Origin: Auanema rhodensis
Lineage: Eukaryota > Nematoda > Chromadorea > Rhabditida > Rhabditidae
Reading direction: 5' to 3'
Length of the DNA: 64,000 nucleotides
Assembly (NCBI GenBank): GCA_964057225.1
Contig: OZ059898.1
Location: 15,787,267-15,851,266 of the forward strand
The notes beneath the pieces are model-generated. The model had not been told where the DNA came from. It searched no databases and saw only the letters and a list, made by a program, of their open reading frames with translations. This document shows, piece by piece, positions 25,801 to 36,689 of the stretch; the stretch's first letter is position 1, and each line of letters opens with the position of its first letter. A program made the position numbers and the translations under genes.

Positions 25801-27301
25801 ACATTCTTTAGTCTTTAGAAGTTTCATTTTTCTCTCTCTCCTTCAACTGTCAATGTTTACCAGTTATAAAAAAGATCAGTTAAACACTTTTCACGAGGGT
25901 CTTACTTAGTTAAAGCAACAACAATGAAAATGAAAGGCTTGATATGTCAACTGAAACATCTTTTCGAGAATTTTTTCAGAATATATCTGCTCTACTGGTT
26001 CTCACTGAGCTCAAATATCAAATAAAGTTCTTTTTTCTTTGGTTTTTTTTCAATTTAGCAGTTGGGCAACCTTACTTCTAAATGAATTTTTCGCAATGCT
26101 GCTCAAGGCTTAAAGCTTACTTCCCGCTGTCTATGTCTTGAGTTCCTCCTCACATACGTAGTAAATTGACTAAATGTATGTTTGATGTTTGTATGTTTTC
26201 AAGATACTTCTGACAAGTTGAGTTTTTCTTCCTCTTTCATTGTCAATTTGATCTTCGTGAAGTTGTTTACGTCTTCTGAGGGCGAACTGGCATGTCGTTT
26301 GACCACAAGGGAGATCAAAAGCCAAAAGTTTTTGGTGGCTATGTATATATGCGTAAGCTGTTTCTGGAAAGATTAATTAATCTGAAGCTAGCAAGTCAAT
26401 ACATACATACTTACGGCTTTTCTTGTCGAACAACAAGCAGCATGCAAATAACCTCTTAAGCTAAGAATGCCCGAAACACATATTCTCACAGTGACGGCTT
26501 TCCTACTAGTTGAATCGAAATGGAAACGAAACATGAGTTCTGTGTGAATATACAGATGTTGTTGGACAATTGATGATGTTTCATGTTTTATATGAAACAT
26601 CATCAATAGTTCAAATATATAGCTGTCAAAACTTGATGTCATTTGTGGTAAAAAGATGGGATTCTGAATGAATTGGCTTGACATTTTTTATTTAGTAACC
26701 TTTTAAGATCGCTGTAAATATGAATTTATTAGCTTCAGGTCACTTCTGGACTGTCGTGCCCGAACTCAGTGATAAGCAGACCCTTCGTCGTCGCAATCGT
26801 CAAGCTACTCGTACTGCTTCACGAACGAAAACTATGGAATCTATTGGAAGCACAAAGGAAGAAACATCAACATCTTCTGGAGGCAGTTCACCTACACCAT
26901 CCACAACCTCTGTTAGTCCTCCAAGTGACTTGCCAAAACCTCTACCAAGCTATGGTAACCTGGACATTTTGAATGTCATGAACGGTGATAGCAGCTACTA
27001 CGGACAATCGCTGCTCCAGGCCTACTTATACCAACAAGGTAAGAAATGGAATCTCTTTGTAAAGCTTAATATAATATGATTTTTAGGATTGTTAAACATC
27101 CAACAGCAATTGGTAGAATTGGCTGCTAACGGTACAAATCCATTAGCTAACCTAACTGCCAATAACCTATCTGTGAATCCTTTACTGGCATTGAGTTTGG
27201 CTGCTAACAATCTGCAGACTTTAAGTGCCTTGAGTACGCCGGCTCCTGCTTCCCCTATCAACCCGACTCCCATCAAACAGGAGCCCGCTTTCATGCTCTG
27301 A
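22841..27301 (+). CDS. fkh-9: Forkhead-box transcription factor, FKH-9-like
   Basis: This encodes a DNA-binding nuclear protein of the forkhead (winged-helix) family. Four exons (22,841-23,086; 25,490-25,628; 26,739-27,038; 27,087-27,301) keep frame and give 299 residues. The fork head runs from about residue 54 to 148. It starts [14 protein letters not shown], carries the recognition helix [13 protein letters not shown], and ends in wing 2 with HFWTVVPE then a basic stretch RRRNRQ. An alanine run lies at residues 16-25; the C-terminus is rich in Ser/Pro, then Leu/Ala/Asn. The domain resembles C. elegans FKH-9 as I remember it; membership of the forkhead family is certain, the exact orthology less so. 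The ATG follows ATTTCAG directly, so the exon is reached by cis- or trans-splicing and longer 5' isoforms are possible. Introns 1 and 2 are long (2.4 and 1.1 kb), unlike those of neighbouring genes. Confidence 0.9.
23946..24096 (+). ncRNA. Possible Sm-class small RNA in forkhead intron 1
   Basis: A TATATAAAG box (23,946-23,954) is followed about 110 bases later by an Sm-like site ATTTTTGG (24,067-24,074) and at once by a short hairpin, AGAGC-aataaac-GCTCT (24,080-24,096). An Sm site followed by a terminal stem-loop is the 3' arrangement of nematode snRNAs, SL RNAs and SmY RNAs. No U1-U6 or SL1 sequence is recognised, and a TATA box is not typical of C. elegans snRNA genes. A chance match is quite possible. 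Confidence 0.2.
26562..26615 (+). ncRNA. Near-perfect hairpin, miRNA-precursor candidate
   Basis: The arm ATTGATGATGTTTCAT pairs perfectly over 16 bases with ATGAAACATCATCAAT across a short loop. After one A-A mismatch the stem continues six pairs (one G-T), so about 22 bp in all. The size and shape fit a pre-miRNA. It lies in the third forkhead intron segment, between the exons at 25,628 and 26,739, on the sense strand. No known miRNA seed is claimed. Confidence 0.35.
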
Positions 27302-28925
27302 TTCTCTGTTGGTTGTGTGACTTCTCTATAACTTCACACTGTCGTCGCCGCTCGTTTGAAGAGAAGCTCTAAGCTCGCAGAATTTAAACTTCTGGAATTT
27401 ACTGCCCGTTCCACTCCTTCCTTTCATGCAACATTCATCTCTCCAAACTATCTCTATGTCTCTCTTATGCTCCAATTGATACGTTTAGTTACTAGATGCC
27501 CAGTTCTTTATATAGTAACATTTCTTATGAACCAAATTTGTTCTTCTATTACTATCCGACTGTGTCGGATTCGGGTTTATTCTTAACGTAAAGGGTAAAC
27601 CGTATACGTCTTCTAGGCCACAATGGCGAATGAGCTAGATGCTGCTGAAAATTCTAAGTAGTGACAATTCTTGACCATTCCAGATTATAGGCCACAAATG
27701 CTTTTGTTATACAAAGCTAAATAATCAAAACATATTCGAATGAAATCAGAAGAACTGTCTTAAACTTTTGCGCGGAGGGCTTGTATACCTGTATTCCACA
27801 TAAGCCCCTACCTCACTTGTGAAGTCTCAGAGTACGATGAACAACCCTTTATATAAATCCATCTGGAGCGTTCTTCTATTCAACTTGTCTTGCAATCGCC
27901 TACTAAAGTTGGCTATTTTAATCTTAATAAGCAATGTTTTTGTTTTTTTTTTGTTTTTTTATGAACTTTTTTTCCCCAAAGTTTTGCAACAGCCTGCTTC
28001 TCAAATCCATTTTACCAACCTCTAGCAATGTTTCTTTTTTCATATGTAAAGTTGTTTTTTTTTCTCTCGTACCAACATCAACATAAGTTCTCGTCCTACC
28101 CGCCCGTTGTCTTCCGGTACTGAATGTTCTTATCATCATAGTCTCAATCATACTTCTATCTAAGAAAGAAAATCTAAGCTAGGTCCCAAAACGGAAGCTA
28201 TCTCTCCTAGCATTCTGAATACATGTTGTTGCGCCGGTTGTGTATTATTTTTGTCTCGGTGTTTCTAGCGATCGATTTCGTTGACTGTTGATCTCGTGTC
28301 CCACGATTCGTTTAATGCTGTACTATTCATTTAAAAACCGTAATAAGTTTCTAAATAGAACAAAGGAATAGCCTTAGTAGAAGCTGTTTAAATCAGCTCT
28401 CGTCTAAGCATAGCGCTAGTGTGATATACCGTCGCCACCACACATAGTATATATATACATCTATATATATATATATATATATATACATCTATACATCTAT
28501 ATGTAATTCATATATGGCTGTCTCTTATTATGTACTTCATTATATTTTTCTTCGTTGTCGTCTTATATTATACAAATCATAACATTTTCCATCCAATTAT
28601 ATAAGAGATACTATTGTCTAACCTAACTGCTGGTCTTATGGAAATCCGTTATAAACTATTATCAATCCTAGATTTGTTCATATGCAACAATTCCTCTTTA
28701 TTCATCTCTATGGTTTAATTCTATGAACTGAACTCATACCTTTTTTTGGTATGCTTGCCTCCAGTTGTGTATATTTGTCCCCCGCCCCTCACCCTCCCTA
28801 TCTATGTACTTAAGATTCCTCATAAAGCCCTATGAACTGATGTTTGTTAGACCAGTACCACACCGGTCACCGAGCAATCAATTGTTGTCGTTATTATATT
28901 CAGAAAATAAAATGTAGTTTTAATT
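27302..28925 (+). other. Forkhead gene 3' UTR and downstream DNA
   Basis: No coding exon is seen between the forkhead stop codon and the polyadenylation signal AATAAA at 28,906-28,911, the only good match near the end of this T-rich stretch. If that signal is used, the 3' UTR is about 1.6 kb, long for a nematode. It contains a TA microsatellite at about 28,446-28,500. Confidence 0.5.
28446..28500. repeat. TA-rich microsatellite in forkhead 3' region
   Basis: TATATA runs broken by CATC units, within the predicted 3' UTR of the forkhead gene. Confidence 0.8.
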
Positions 28926-29118
28926 AAGTCTTTTATTCAACAAGAAGTATTTTATACAACGCATGTCGAATCGTGCTGGATATTGTGCCAGTGTGAAGTA
29001 TAATAAGTAGTGAGCCGCATAGAACAATAAAACAAGCAACACAAATAAATTGTTGAGAATGCATATTAATTAGTATTAACTCAATAGGGTTATGAGAAAA
29101 AGAAGGCTTTAATCCCTT

Positions 29119-31119
29119 TTAACGACGTTTAGTTCTCTTCTTCGTTGAACCTCTTGTTCTGGGAGCATTCCCTGTGTAGGGAACCCCTGGTTCAGGTACT
29201 GGATCAAGTGGAACTCGAAGCATTTGGCACCATCCCACGGGGAAAAGATCAGGAGAACTAAAAGAAAGTTTTGGAAAAATGTGGTTTTTAAAATCTAACT
29301 CGATATCCAGAAACTGATCAAACTCATCAAGCCATCCATCGAAAGCGATACGGAGCAGTCTACCATGCTGTGATTTAATTGTGGCTGGGCAGATGCCGAT
29401 TCTTTCCACAGTGTCAAAAGCTTCAATTTTTGAACCAATCTAGATTAAAAAATCACTAGTCAAAAATGAAAGCCAAAATTACAGGAAATTCTGCCAATCT
29501 TTCAGGTAGAGGATCAGGCTTGAAGAGAGTAATTGGGGCTGGTTGGCTATTAGTAGATGACAAATAGCGACTCCATTCAAAATGTTTGACATCTTTATTA
29601 TTTTGAAATTTAGAAAATAATTTAAAACTCAGAAAAACCTGGAGGAGCTTTTAGTTCAATTCCATGCTTCATACAGTATCCAACTGGGAAGAGATTTGGA
29701 GAAAGGCAATGAAGTGGAATCAAATCTGTTTCCGAATTTGGACCATCCAAACTTATTATCATGAAACCATCCTGAAAACCAATTGCTTATTTCAAAGTTA
29801 CTAACTCTTGTATTCACCGAGAGAATTCTGTGAACAGTTGCTACATGCAACACAGAGTTAGTACTGTTCAAAGGATCTTGAACTTCAAGTTTCATACGTC
29901 TCTCGAATTTTCCAATTTGAGTAAATGTTGACTGAAGACACATTAATAAATATGATAAATAAGAATAACTTTACTTCAACTCGAATAAACTCCAGAATAT
30001 CTTCTTTTCTCAAATCATTATTAGTATATGGAGGTGGCGTACCCTTAAATGTCATGACTATCTTGAAACATCATAGCTGTTTGACTAACAGATCTCAAAG
30101 CACTGGCCACGTCCTGACTATGTTTGATATAGTCTGAATCAGCTAGTATGCCGAATCCGTTAAGTGCTGCCCAACCAACGTGGAACAATTGAGTGTTGTA
30201 CTGGTCAATCCAGAATGTCTATGAAATTAGTTGCTAAAGACAAATAAATTAAAATAACTCTCACCATGTTGATAGTAGGATCATCGGCTATGTATATATC
30301 AAAGCACAAACGACGACCAAGAACAGCTCTCAAAGTTCCAAGACGAAGGTTGGCTCCTTGAACTTTTGAAAGAATTTCAGCACGCATTCCAATCTGGTTG
30401 AAAAAATATTAAAACAGTTACTCTATCACTACCGTACCTTTACTCTCGAATTAGTGCTGAGTGGCGTTTTAGCCAGATCTCTATCTAAAACAAAAGATGG
30501 TGACAGAGCTCTGTGCAGAGGTGTATCGAGACCTCCAGCAGGCATCATTCTCGATGGATCACCACAGCTTTCAATAGCAACTTGGGGTGGAATTATTTTG
30601 AAATTCCCGTAGGGAATGTTTTGTCTGTAAGTCAAAGTTTATGAAGCACGGAAAGGAATATTTTACATTGGCACAATTCGAGGATCTCCAATGTGTAGCC
30701 ACAATCCAGCATTTGGATCATCTTCAACTCCAAGCCAGCGGAAATAAACATAATAGCCAGCAATCTACAAAACAGAAAATGAGACTTAATGTATACACGA
30801 TTTATCATGTACATGAAGTCCACAGCCAATCCATGCTACCTTATTGCCACTCTCATCAGTGTTGTAAATGATTGCAACCTTTGAAATATAATTTAGAAAG
30901 ATATTACTATTTAAGAAACTTACACTGCATTGCTCGAAATCGGGAAGATATTGACGGAGATCTACATGTTTGAAAGCAGAAATCGGAACATAATTTGGAA
31001 TCTGATAGGTAGGACAGTGCTCTAAAAACGAAATAATTTTGACAATTAAATAAGTATGTCTAACTTGGCAGTTGTTCAACCCAGTGTGTGCTGGATATCT
31101 CTATAAAGTCGTCAGCCAT
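29119..31119 (-). CDS. Four-MBT-repeat chromatin protein (LIN-61/MBTR-1/SFMBT class)
   Basis: This is predicted to be a nuclear chromatin reader; MBT repeats bind mono- or dimethyl-lysine on histones and act in transcriptional repression. Thirteen in-frame exons give 492 residues. On the + axis they are 31,065-31,119; 30,924-31,021; 30,813-30,878; 30,667-30,764; 30,438-30,624; 30,265-30,393; 30,090-30,218; 29,975-30,043; 29,806-29,931; 29,639-29,771; 29,483-29,592; 29,300-29,439; 29,119-29,257. Four MBT units fill the protein. The last shows the textbook signature FDGWLDEFD...DIDSPDLFPVGWC; the third ends CLSPNLFPVGYC. There is no SAM domain or zinc finger, as in C. elegans LIN-61 and MBTR-1; I cannot tell which of these is the orthologue. 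The tail is basic (KKRTKRR). The intron at 29,772-29,805 is only 34 bases. An acceptor-like TTTAG stands one base before the ATG. The gene is convergent with the forkhead gene. Confidence 0.88.
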
Positions 31120-34100
31120 TCTAAACTGTGCAATTTTGCTTATTTAATTTAATATTGTTCAGAATCAACATAAATTTCATAAGGTGTTCTACTTTAGGAT
31201 AATAAAACATGCTTGTAAATTTTCGGAATGCGGGCAATATTGATTGATTAATTATTTCTTGTTCATCCTTTTGGAGTATAATACAAAACAAATATGCATA
31301 TCTAATAAATATTTGAATTTTAGTTCGTGTGTTCAAGTGAATTCTTAAAAAAAGATACAGGAATTTGTATAATTCTACAACAAATAAATACTTCAAATGA
31401 ATGACTGATTAAATTTGCGCGGTTATTAGACTCAAATCGTTATAGCAAGAGTTTATACGTAGTCTAAACTACACAAGATCACTGTAATTAAAAGAAGGTT
31501 CAAACAAGAGACTGACCAAAAAGAAAATTTAGCACAAAATGAAATCTAGGCTGCAATAGTGAGCTTATATACCTAGGTGACTGATGGAGTTTTGCCCTTT
31601 ATTGTATGAGTTACATCATTAGTAATGGTAGAGATGGCATTTTCGTCAACAACAAAGAAAAGTTTGAATAATATTATTCATTTTGCTTATTACCTTTAGT
31701 AATTTTTTTCTGCAATATCATCAAAAGGTTCATTTAAAACCGAAAACCAATTAGACCACAAACAAGTTAACCAAATACTTCGAAAAAGAGAATTCCTCTG
31801 TGTCATTTTTTGTCCCCAAGGAAGAAATCTTATAATTCTGAAAATATGTTTATTTCAACTTTGATGAAATAATTGGGATCTCAAAGATCTAACACTTTTA
31901 GCATTCTTTCCTTTTTTTCCCCAAAAAACGTACAATTACCGTAATACGCATATAATAAACTTAAAATAGAACATAATAATTATATAAATCTTGTGAAAAT
32001 TATCAAAAATAAGCTAAATATGATGATAAATTTTTAACATTTGTGTTATTTGGCATATTATATGTTTCTTTTATTTTGGTGATTACTTTTACCTGCTTTT
32101 CAGACGCAAGATAATCTTTGTGTTAATTGCTAAAACAAACATAAAATATTCATTTTGTAATGTTATGAATAGTTAAATTTTATGAACCTATATTAGTAGA
32201 AATTGTGAGTCTTAAAGTAAAAACAGAACACGATTTCGATTTGATTTTTGAATATTGAGTAAGTTCGAACATAGATTAATCTGAAAATCAATGAATTCAT
32301 ATTTTTAAGCCTAAACCTAAACCTAATTTATCCATAAGATACAAGTCATAAGTATTGTACTATCCGATTGCAATAGAGCCACACATATTGTCTCTTTTTA
32401 AACTCTGACGCACCCCTGTCCCTCTTCCTGACAATCAGAAGAAAAAGAAGGTTAATTTGAAGCTGAAGTTTCTAGAAAATGCTAGGTTTCAGGTACAACT
32501 GCTGACCACGATCAATACCTTGAAATTATTTATGCTAGGGCGGAAATACTAAACAGGACCATGTTGATTGGAGCATCCTCAGACTCGCTTAACAACGGAA
32601 ATACTACCAACCATTTGAATAAAGAGCTATATTAGCTGATACTTAGGCATATGTTACTTAAATATAAAATTACGGCTTCTGATTTTTTTCGACAGTGATG
32701 TCCAGCATAGTGTGCCTTGGAATACCTTCTTCGGAAGTGGGTGTTTCCCAGAACAAAACAAAATACATTTTTCTAGGAGTACTTCTACTTAGAAAGATGA
32801 GTTTGATGATCATTTCACTTCTTATTTTCTAGGTTCGTATAGCTCATCTCCTTATAAAATGCTAATACGTTCCAGTAAAGTTCAAAGCAAGCAATGATAG
32901 CCTCCATTATATGTATAACACTAACAACACTATGTTCCACATGTAACACGACAAAATGGGCGCCTAACCTAACTACGAATGCCAACCTACATGCTCCAGG
33001 CATCTTCAATTAGTCACTTATCGAAGCATTTTCAATAATATAAAAGATCAAAAAGTATTACAATAACATTTTTTTTAATTTTTCTTGAGTTTGCTTAGTA
33101 GATTTTGAAACTAATTAACAGGAAAATGCTGAACAATATATACCAAGTTTGCGATATAACTGTGTAACAAGTTTACCGTCAGAACCGGCCCTGTTATAAT
33201 TTTGGTAAAGATCAGGTTTCTTTCCGGTAGATACGGTGCAATCAGTTCTTGGAAACTTGAAAATATTCAAAATTCAAGATATTCAAGCCAGAATATACTA
33301 AAGAAATCACGATGTTTCAGATTGGATAATATACCAAATTGCCGGGTATATTATCCGATACGAATTACTATTCAATAAAAGTGAGACATCAGAAAATTAT
33401 TACAAAATTCTCCAAATAAAATTCATCATTGAGAAGTATATATGTATAATATGTATCTGTAAAAGTTTAAATAATGAATGAAATGAGAGCTAATCTCATT
33501 TTAATTTTAAATAATATATTTCATATCATGTCTCACATTTGTTCAAATAAATATAGTAACACTTTGCAAAGCATTTTATTATCTGAATTCCTAACTTCCT
33601 TTATACAATATGAGTCCTATTATGGCTTTATTTGAAAAATGTAGTATAAATTTGTACATACAGATAAACTGTAAATTTGAAGCAACTCTTGGAAAGGCTA
33701 GATATCTGCTTTCAATCCATAATTTCACATCTTGTAAAAATGTTGTGTCTGTCATAGCTGTTTTTCATATTTATTATGTGAATATGTGAATATGATAGCG
33801 CTAAATATGAAGAAAGCTTTAGCCAAAAACAGTCCTCAAGTTGTTGATAAATAACATAGCAATAAGTACATCAGATTTTTGCACTGCGTTTACAATCATT
33901 TGTGCGGCAGTTGCGAATGCTGACTATATGTCATTCTCTGTCTTCAAAGTAAGCATAAACTGAATAATTTTGTTGTCATAGAAACATTGTATTTAATTTA
34001 TCAGTTTTAATTTCTATGTCATATGTACGAATTTACTATATTTCTATCTACAAGTATAAGTTTTTCTCCTGTATACTTAATAATTAGCTTTTAAAATACT

Positions 34101-34144
34101 AATGTATGATGACAAACAATATTCACGTTTTTCAGTAGTTAAGA
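31120..34144. other. Intergenic DNA between MBT and proteasome genes
   Basis: No exon is supported. This A/T-rich stretch separates two divergent genes. It includes a telomere-like GCCTAAACCTAAACCTAA at 32,309-32,326 and a perfect 12-bp hairpin at 33,324-33,356. A minus-strand frame at 32,815-33,009 has no recognisable features. Confidence 0.6.
33324..33356. repeat. Perfect 12-bp inverted repeat, 9-base loop
   Basis: GGATAATATACC and GGTATATTATCC are exact reverse complements around the loop AAATTGCCG. Pairing continues outward for three more pairs (one G-T), then two mismatches and three pairs, so the arms reach about 20 positions. It could be a small-RNA hairpin or the centre of a short inverted-repeat element. 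Confidence 0.4.
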
Positions 34145-35142
34145 ATGGCTTATATGAAGTACGATGCCAAACAAAATCCTTTAGATGAATTAAAAGCATT
34201 TAAAGCTACTATGGAGCATGTTAAAGCTCATCCTGATTGGAGAACCAGCAGATTTATTGAGCATCAGAGATGGAATCCTTACTCCATGGAAGGAGGGTAT
34301 GTATATCTTTTCAAAATCTTATAAACCTTTGAAATTCCAGTTCCACTTGTGCTTTGGCTGGGGATGACTTTGTTATTGTCGCTAGTGATACTAGAATGTC
34401 ACAACACGATATTAATATCATTACAAGAGATGCCGAAAAAATCCATATTTTGTAAGACTTTAACATATAGAAAAATTACGGATGTTTTTTTTAGAAATGA
34501 TTCCATCATCCTTACTACTTGTGGATTTTATGGTGATGTTCTTCAATTGAAACGTGTTTTGCAGGTTTAGCTATATTGATAATTCTTCTTCTAATCTTTT
34601 ATTAATTCAGAGTCGTCTTCATAAATTCCGCTTTGATTTCCGTGCAGATATGACTGTTGATCTTGGCTCTGAGCTTCTTGCCAGAAATCTTTATTACAAG
34701 CGTTTCTTCCCTTACTACACTGGAGCCATTCTCGCTGGTATTGACGAAAAGGGTAACACATTTATTTCGCAATGTTTATTTTTCATCTTTTTTTTTAGGC
34801 AAAGGAGCCGTTTTCAGTTATGATCCAATTGGTTGTGTAGAAAGATTGGCATATTCTGCTAGTGGAGCTGCTGAACCAATGATCATTCCTTTCCTTGATT
34901 GTCAAGTTGGACATGTTACCTTATCCGATGACGTTGAGAAACCTGCACTCACCATTCAAAGAGCTACCTCTTTAATCAAGGTTTTTTTTTATTGATTACA
35001 ATGATAATCGCTTTTTTTTTATTAGGACGCGTTCCGTACCGCTGCTGAAAGAGAAATTTCCACTGGAGACAAGATTCATCTCGTCATTGCACAAGCAGGA
35101 AAACCAATTCAACAACAATTCCTTGCTCTCCGTGAAGATTAA
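34145..35142 (+). CDS. pbs-6: 20S proteasome subunit beta-6 (PSMB1 type)
   Basis: A structural subunit of the 20S proteasome core, which degrades ubiquitin-tagged proteins in cytosol and nucleus. Six exons (34,145-34,296; 34,341-34,451; 34,495-34,564; 34,611-34,752; 34,799-34,980; 35,026-35,142) keep frame and give 257 residues. Beta-6 hallmarks include DFVIVASDTRMS, CGFYGD, RRFFPYY-like KRFFPYYTGAI, and GKGAVFSYDPIG. As in other beta-6 subunits, Ser stands where a catalytic beta subunit has Thr1 (after Gly-Gly near residue 51), so it should have no protease activity. Introns are 43-48 bases. An acceptor-like TTTTTCAG ends 9 bases before the ATG, consistent with a trans-spliced leader. The nearest + gene is about 1.5 kb downstream, too far for a usual operon. 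Confidence 0.95.
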
Positions 35143-36689
35143 GCTCTTTTTTAATTTATTTATATATGAAACCTTGATCTGTCTAATATTCGCATCCGAG
35201 GGTAAATGTGCCGGTCGATCGTCTATAAACTGTTTGTAACTATTGTATTTGTTTTTTGAATGTGTTTAGACACTTCAATACTGAAATTAACAAGCATCGT
35301 CTTAAATATGCGTAGACATTAACATATGTGTTTGTGTATATTCTTTTCTATTTTCAAGTGATGAGTGAAAGAAAAACAAGAAGAATACAATATTGATTAT
35401 GATGTTTCCTAGATTTTTACTAATTGGGTATGTCTTATTTTTTGAAAGAAGTTTTCGATTATACCGCTTTCAGTATATGTTGTGTACTATCTATTGCTGG
35501 TAATGTTACATCATCAATAGCGTTTAGATCAATATTACAAGAATGGATGAGTCCTGCCCGTTTTCAGTTAGTTTTTGTTTCTTTTACTTTTTTTCCCCTA
35601 TTATATATTGTGTGGGTAAGTTGAATTTTAAGTGTATGAAAAACTATCGCACTAAAAAATACGACTGGTTGAAAACTATTTTTATACTCATATCTAACTC
35701 AATAAGTTCAAAAGGAAATGATCTTAAGTTTAGGCTTGTTTTCTCGTAGCATGTGACTATTTGGTCAAAAGTTTTACATTTTTCACATGATTTGAGAGAT
35801 AGGAGTGGTGGGGAGGGTGGTTGTGACAATCTTATTGAACCTGATATGACGTTATTGCTAAATCGCAATATATGGCTTTTCAGAATAACTGAAAGTTTTC
35901 AAAAGAAGTAGATGAGCGAATTACTAATATCCATTTGAAATTGATTTTTGTCTATTGTCCCGTTTCAATATGGAAATGTATATACGGCTCATTTCCATGT
36001 TCTCGATTTTCCTGTATTAGAAGAGGCGGGGCCCTGCAATTGCGACCAGTTCACTTTCCCTTGATCGACTGAAAGAAAGAATAACGCTTACGTGTGCTGC
36101 TGTTATTTTCTGATTGAAAAAGAGAGAGAGTTTTAACAACCTTCTCTTAAGCATTTGCATTAAACGCATGTTATGTGAATTACCGACGTTGGAATACCTA
36201 TCTAACTTGGCCTTCAAGAGCCATATTTCATTTGTTTTATCTTTTCCTATATATTATATATTTGTTCTGTTTTTCTTTGGGAATGTATCTGTTGTAGGGT
36301 TGGTTTTATTATTTAGAAAAAAATTTATTAATATATGGAATTGTACAATCGCATATTCAATTTTTATTAGAATTCGAAGAGATAGGGGGGGTATTGACAA
36401 AAAACGTTTAACAAACTATATTATTGACCGTTTCAGTTAAATTTACTATTAGCATGACTGATTTTATGGCTTGAAAATTGCTCTTAATTCGCTTACATTT
36501 CTTTGGAATTTTTTGAAGTGTGAGAATCTTTAGTTTTCATTAAGTAAACATCCGTTAGGCCACGTGTTGTTTGATTTGGTTAAGCGTTCTAGCTACTGAA
36601 CCAAGCCGTAGGGAATTTGCAAAATTATCAGATGATCAAATTTACTTAAAAAAAAACCAATAAGTTAATTCTAATTAATTATATTATAG
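35143..36689. other. Intergenic or 5' intron DNA before the SUN-domain gene
   Basis: The proteasome 3' UTR begins here. An ATG at 35,399 opens a short hydrophobic frame (MMFPRFLLIG, 35,399-35,427) ending at a good donor, GTATGT. Its phase matches the first firm SUN-gene exon at 36,690, so it may be the true 5' exon. No other coding segment is recognised. Confidence 0.4.

Noticed and set aside
32815-33009. Minus-strand 64-codon frame between the MBT and proteasome genes
   Set aside because: No family resemblance, no splice context, and a composition expected by chance.
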